Part shown: one piece after another, positions 13,398 to 15,752 of the stretch
Numbering within the stretch: the stretch's first letter is position 1
Layout: every line of letters starts with the position of its first letter
Source: an uncultured Oceanobacillus sp.
Lineage (GTDB): Bacteria > Bacillota > Bacilli > Bacillales > Amphibacillaceae
Length of the DNA: 15,752 bases
Direction: 5' to 3'
Assembly (NCBI GenBank): GCA_938004015.1
Contig: CALKWU010000067.1
Location: 1 to 15,752, forward strand
Position numbers and translations under genes: made by a program
The notes under the pieces: generated by a model
Seen by the model: the letters and a program-made list of their open reading frames with translations, nothing else
Told to the model about the DNA's origin: nothing
Databases searched by the model: none

Positions 13398-15488
13398 TTA
13401 AGCAGATTTCGCTTCTTCGTCGGCGAATACGGAGATGGCGAGAATTTCTGCCACGTCCATTGTACTGATGTCTTGCTCGACTTCTTTCGCTTTCGTTCCG
13501 TCGCTGAGCATCGTCAAGCAGTACGGACAGCCAGTGGAAATCATCGACGGATTGACGGCCAATGCCTGTTCTGTCCGAGCCACGTTGATGCGGTTGCCGG
13601 TCGTTTCTTCCGCCCACATCAAGCCGCCCCCTGCCCCACAGCACATGGCGTTTTCCCGTGTACGGACCATTTCCACGAGCTCCAATCCCGGAATCGCTTT
13701 TAAGATTTCACGTGGCGGGTCATATACGCCGTTGTATCTACCGAGATAGCAAGAATCATGGTACGTCAAGCGTTCGACGATGCGGCCTTTTGGCACGAGT
13801 TTTCCGCTTTTCACCAGATCATAGAGCAATTGGGTATGGTGGTAAACTTCCGCTTCAAAACCGAAATCCGGATATTCATTTTTGAAAATATTATAGGCAT
13901 GCGGGTCGATCGTCACGATTTTCTTGACCCCGTATTTTTCAAACCGCTTGATGTTTTTCTCGGCGATTTCCTGGAAAAGGAATTCATTTCCAATCCGACG
14001 TGCCGTATCTCCGGAGTTCGCTTCGGTGTTCCCTAAAATCGCAAAGCTTACTCCTGCTTTGTTCATGAGTTTCGCAAAGGCTAGAGCGATTTTTTGGCTG
14101 CGGCTGTCATAGGCACCCATGGAACTGACCCAGAATAAGTATTCAAAGTCTTTACCTTCTTTTTGCAGTTCTTTCACTGTCGGAATGTAGACGGACTCGT
14201 CTTGTTCACGCCATTTGATGCGGTCTTTTTTCGACAACCCCCAAGGGTTGCCTTGGCGCTCGATGTTTTGGACTGCACGTTGCATTTCTGAGTCCATTCT
14301 TCCTTCCGTCATGACGAGATAGCGGCGCAAATCGATGATTGTCCCCACATGTTCATTCATGACCGGACAGGCTTCTTCACAGTTGCGGCAAGTCGTACAA
14401 GCGAAAAGTTCTTCCTCTGTAATGACATCGCCGGCCACACTGATGTCTTGAATCGTCGCAGCCGCTTCACCACTGGCACCACCTTCACCAGCAAATACGT
14501 AGCTTGGCACCCAAGGTGTTTTTCCGGTCACTGCTGCCCCTTTTTCCGTCAAGTGATCCCGGAGTTTCAACATGATATCCATCGGTGAGAGCATCTTACC
14601 GGTGCCGGCCGCCGGACAAACATCGGTACAACGCCCGCACTCGACACAGGCGTAAAAATCGATCATCTGATATTGCTGGAAATCCTCGATCTTCCCAACC
14701 CCGAAAGAAATCTCTTCTTCATCATCGTCTTCATCAAACTCAAAATCCAACGTTTCGAGTTTGCCTGGCACTTTTTTACTCAAAAACACGTTGATCGGCG
14801 CAGCAATCAAGTGGAAATGCTTGGATTGCGGGATATACACTAAAAACACGAGAATCGTCACCGTATGGATCCACCAGGCGATGTAGAACAAAACCATCGC
14901 CGCTTGCGGACTGAGAAAACCAAAAATGGTGGCAATCACGCTAGCGACCGGCTCGGTCCAAACGGCTTCCCTTCCTTCCCAAAGTATGAGCATGCCGTTA
15001 CCGAACAAGACGGAAAGCATGAGCGTCCCGATGAAAATGAGGACGAGACTTGCCATGAAGTCACGCTTCAGTCGGACGAGTTTTTCCAAATAGCGGCGGT
15101 AAAATGCCCAAGCGACCGCTACGAGCACCATCAAAGTGACGAGCTCTTGGAAAAAGACGAATCCCGGATAAAGCGGACCGAAAGGCAAATGGTTCCCCGG
15201 TGACAGCCCTTTGATGAACATATCAATCGCACCGAATTGAACGAGGATGAAACCGTAAAACAACATGACGTGGATTATACCGGATTTTTTATCCTTCAAT
15301 AGTTTGGATTGCCCGAAAACGATATGTAAAACGCGTTTCAAACGCATTTTCACTTCACCATCAAACTCGGACTTTTTCCCCAGCTTGATGTAAGCCATTC
15401 TCGCAGCGAGCACTTTCGCAAACAAGTAAACGCCATAAACCGTTACGGCGAGAAATGCAATCCAGTTGATGATGAGAAATGTATCCAT
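13398..15488 (-). CDS. fadF: Membrane Fe-S oxidoreductase, probable ETF:quinone electron carrier
   Basis: FadF is a membrane protein thought to take electrons from ETF, which collects them from acyl-CoA dehydrogenases, towards menaquinone. This is inferred from related EtfD-type proteins. It has 696 residues. About five or six hydrophobic segments occur in residues 1-220 (for example 3-23, 71-91, 110-130, 143-163, 195-218), with a NarI-like character. An acidic linker follows (250-259). Two [4Fe-4S] motifs are complete: Cys281/284/287/291 and Cys364/367/370/374. The C-terminal CCG domain has DSCYLGRYN (Cys580), CCGAGGG (Cys616-617) and GCPYC (654-657). The preceding CCG-like domain (about 448-560) has no cysteines, as I recall for other FadF proteins. 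The ATG follows AAAGGGGGAACTACAA. A FadR-type operator lies in its promoter and a hairpin follows its stop. Confidence 0.93.
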   Translation of the reverse strand: MDTFLIINWIAFLAVTVYGVYLFAKVLAARMAYIKLGKKSEFDGEVKMRLKRVLHIVFGQSKLLKDKKSGIIHVMLFYGFILVQFGAIDMFIKGLSPGNHLPFGPLYPGFVFFQELVTLMVLVAVAWAFYRRYLEKLVRLKRDFMASLVLIFIGTLMLSVLFGNGMLILWEGREAVWTEPVASVIATIFGFLSPQAAMVLFYIAWWIHTVTILVFLVYIPQSKHFHLIAAPINVFLSKKVPGKLETLDFEFDEDDDEEEISFGVGKIEDFQQYQMIDFYACVECGRCTDVCPAAGTGKMLSPMDIMLKLRDHLTEKGAAVTGKTPWVPSYVFAGEGGASGEAAATIQDISVAGDVITEEELFACTTCRNCEEACPVMNEHVGTIIDLRRYLVMTEGRMDSEMQRAVQNIERQGNPWGLSKKDRIKWREQDESVYIPTVKELQKEGKDFEYLFWVSSMGAYDSRSQKIALAFAKLMNKAGVSFAILGNTEANSGDTARRIGNEFLFQEIAEKNIKRFEKYGVKKIVTIDPHAYNIFKNEYPDFGFEAEVYHHTQLLYDLVKSGKLVPKGRIVERLTYHDSCYLGRYNGVYDPPREILKAIPGLELVEMVRTRENAMCCGAGGGLMWAEETTGNRINVARTEQALAVNPSMISTGCPYCLTMLSDGTKAKEVEQDISTMDVAEILAISVFADEEAKSA

Positions 15489-15507
15489 TTGTAGTTCCCC
15501 CTTTATT

Positions 15508-15518
15508 TGACTGAATGA
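15508..15518. promoter_or_regulatory. Second FadR half-site near the fadF start
   Basis: TGACTGAATGA repeats the arm of the operator at 15628-15645 (10 identical bases, read on the opposite strand). It lies just upstream of the fadF ribosome binding site. The other arm is not recognisable, so this would be a half-site at best. Confidence 0.3.
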
Positions 15519-15617
15519 CAGCGATTACAAACGGCGGTGAAAAAAGTTGTTCCGAAGCAGAACGAGTTGTGCGATTATTTGATATGTGGCACTATTTTTA
15601 AAAAATTCTTTAATACT

Positions 15618-15646
15618 ACTTTAACTATGAATGACCATTCAGTCAA
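15618..15646 (-). promoter_or_regulatory. Sigma-A-type promoter of fadF
   Basis: On the minus strand, TTGACT (15641-15646) is followed after 17 bases by TAAAGT (15618-15623). Spacing is ideal, the -35 matches 5 of 6 positions and the -10 matches 4 of 6. It gives a leader of about 120 nt. The spacer is filled by the FadR-type operator, so binding there would block RNA polymerase. Confidence 0.6.
15628..15645. promoter_or_regulatory. FadR-type operator in the fadF promoter
   Basis: TGAATGACCATTCAGTCA matches the Bacillus FadR consensus TGAATGANTANTCATTCA at all but two of its defined positions. FadR is a TetR-family repressor released by long-chain acyl-CoA, and fadF belongs to its known regulon in B. 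subtilis. The site overlaps the -35 and the spacer of the fadF promoter. The fadR gene itself is not in the window. Confidence 0.75.
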
Positions 15647-15702
15647 TAGATTTGTAGAAGATTTTTGAAAGCGCCGTCAACGGAAATTTATTGAAAACAA
15701 AT

Positions 15703-15752
15703 AAAAAGCGGGGCTGGAACAAAACTCAATGCATAATGTATAATCCGAACAA
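15703..15752. repeat. Partial intergenic repeat or terminator at the window edge
   Basis: AAAAAGCGGGGCTGGAACAAAAC resembles one arm of the dispersed GGGCTGGAACAAAA-type intergenic hairpins seen in Firmicutes. It is read here at 15703-15725. On the minus strand it ends in CGCTTTTTATT, like the 3' arm of an intrinsic terminator for a gene beyond the window. The matching arm would lie past 15752, so this cannot be confirmed. Confidence 0.35.

Overview
The window is chromosomal DNA from a low-to-mid GC, spore-forming Bacillaceae species. The evidence is the order rpoE–pyrG–spo0F, proteins that closely resemble Bacillus AcdA, MmgA/B/C, FadF and fused IcmF, strong AGGAGG-type ribosome binding sites, and a sigma-H-type promoter before spo0F. 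I cannot name the species. All recognised genes lie on the minus strand, so transcription runs from high to low coordinates.

Right part (15752 to 3692): an acyl-CoA (fatty-acid) oxidation cluster. It starts with fadF, a membrane Fe-S oxidoreductase, behind a promoter whose spacer carries a FadR-type operator. Then come mmgA (thiolase), mmgB (3-hydroxyacyl-CoA dehydrogenase), mmgC and acdA (two acyl-CoA dehydrogenases), meaB (G-protein chaperone), a TetR-family regulator and icmF (fused isobutyryl-CoA mutase). Together they would oxidise short acyl-CoAs, pass electrons from ETF towards the quinone pool via FadF, and interconvert n-butyryl-CoA and isobutyryl-CoA. No enoyl-CoA hydratase is present in the window. 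A ~196-bp MITE-like inverted-repeat element sits between fadF and mmgA, next to a TetR-type palindrome. Three ~30-nt nested palindromes of the GGGAC/GTCCC type sit in two intergenic gaps.

Middle (about 3022–3691): a 670-bp stretch without a recognisable gene. It holds a cluster of palindromes behind icmF and the probable rpoE promoter.

Left part (3021 to 1): rpoE (RNA polymerase delta), pyrG (CTP synthase) and the 5' part of spo0F. pyrG has the hallmarks of CTP-controlled reiterative-initiation attenuation: a promoter starting at GGGCTCC, followed by a terminator hairpin with a U/C-rich 5' arm. spo0F has tandem sigma-A and sigma-H promoters.

The most striking observation is in PyrG. The invariant glutaminase nucleophile Cys381 reads as glycine (GGT), while the rest of the enzyme looks intact. 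This is either a real loss of glutamine-dependent activity or a one-base error in the sequence. The rest of the window is a well-known Bacillaceae core and catabolic layout. The intergenic repeats and operators are the other items worth checking.
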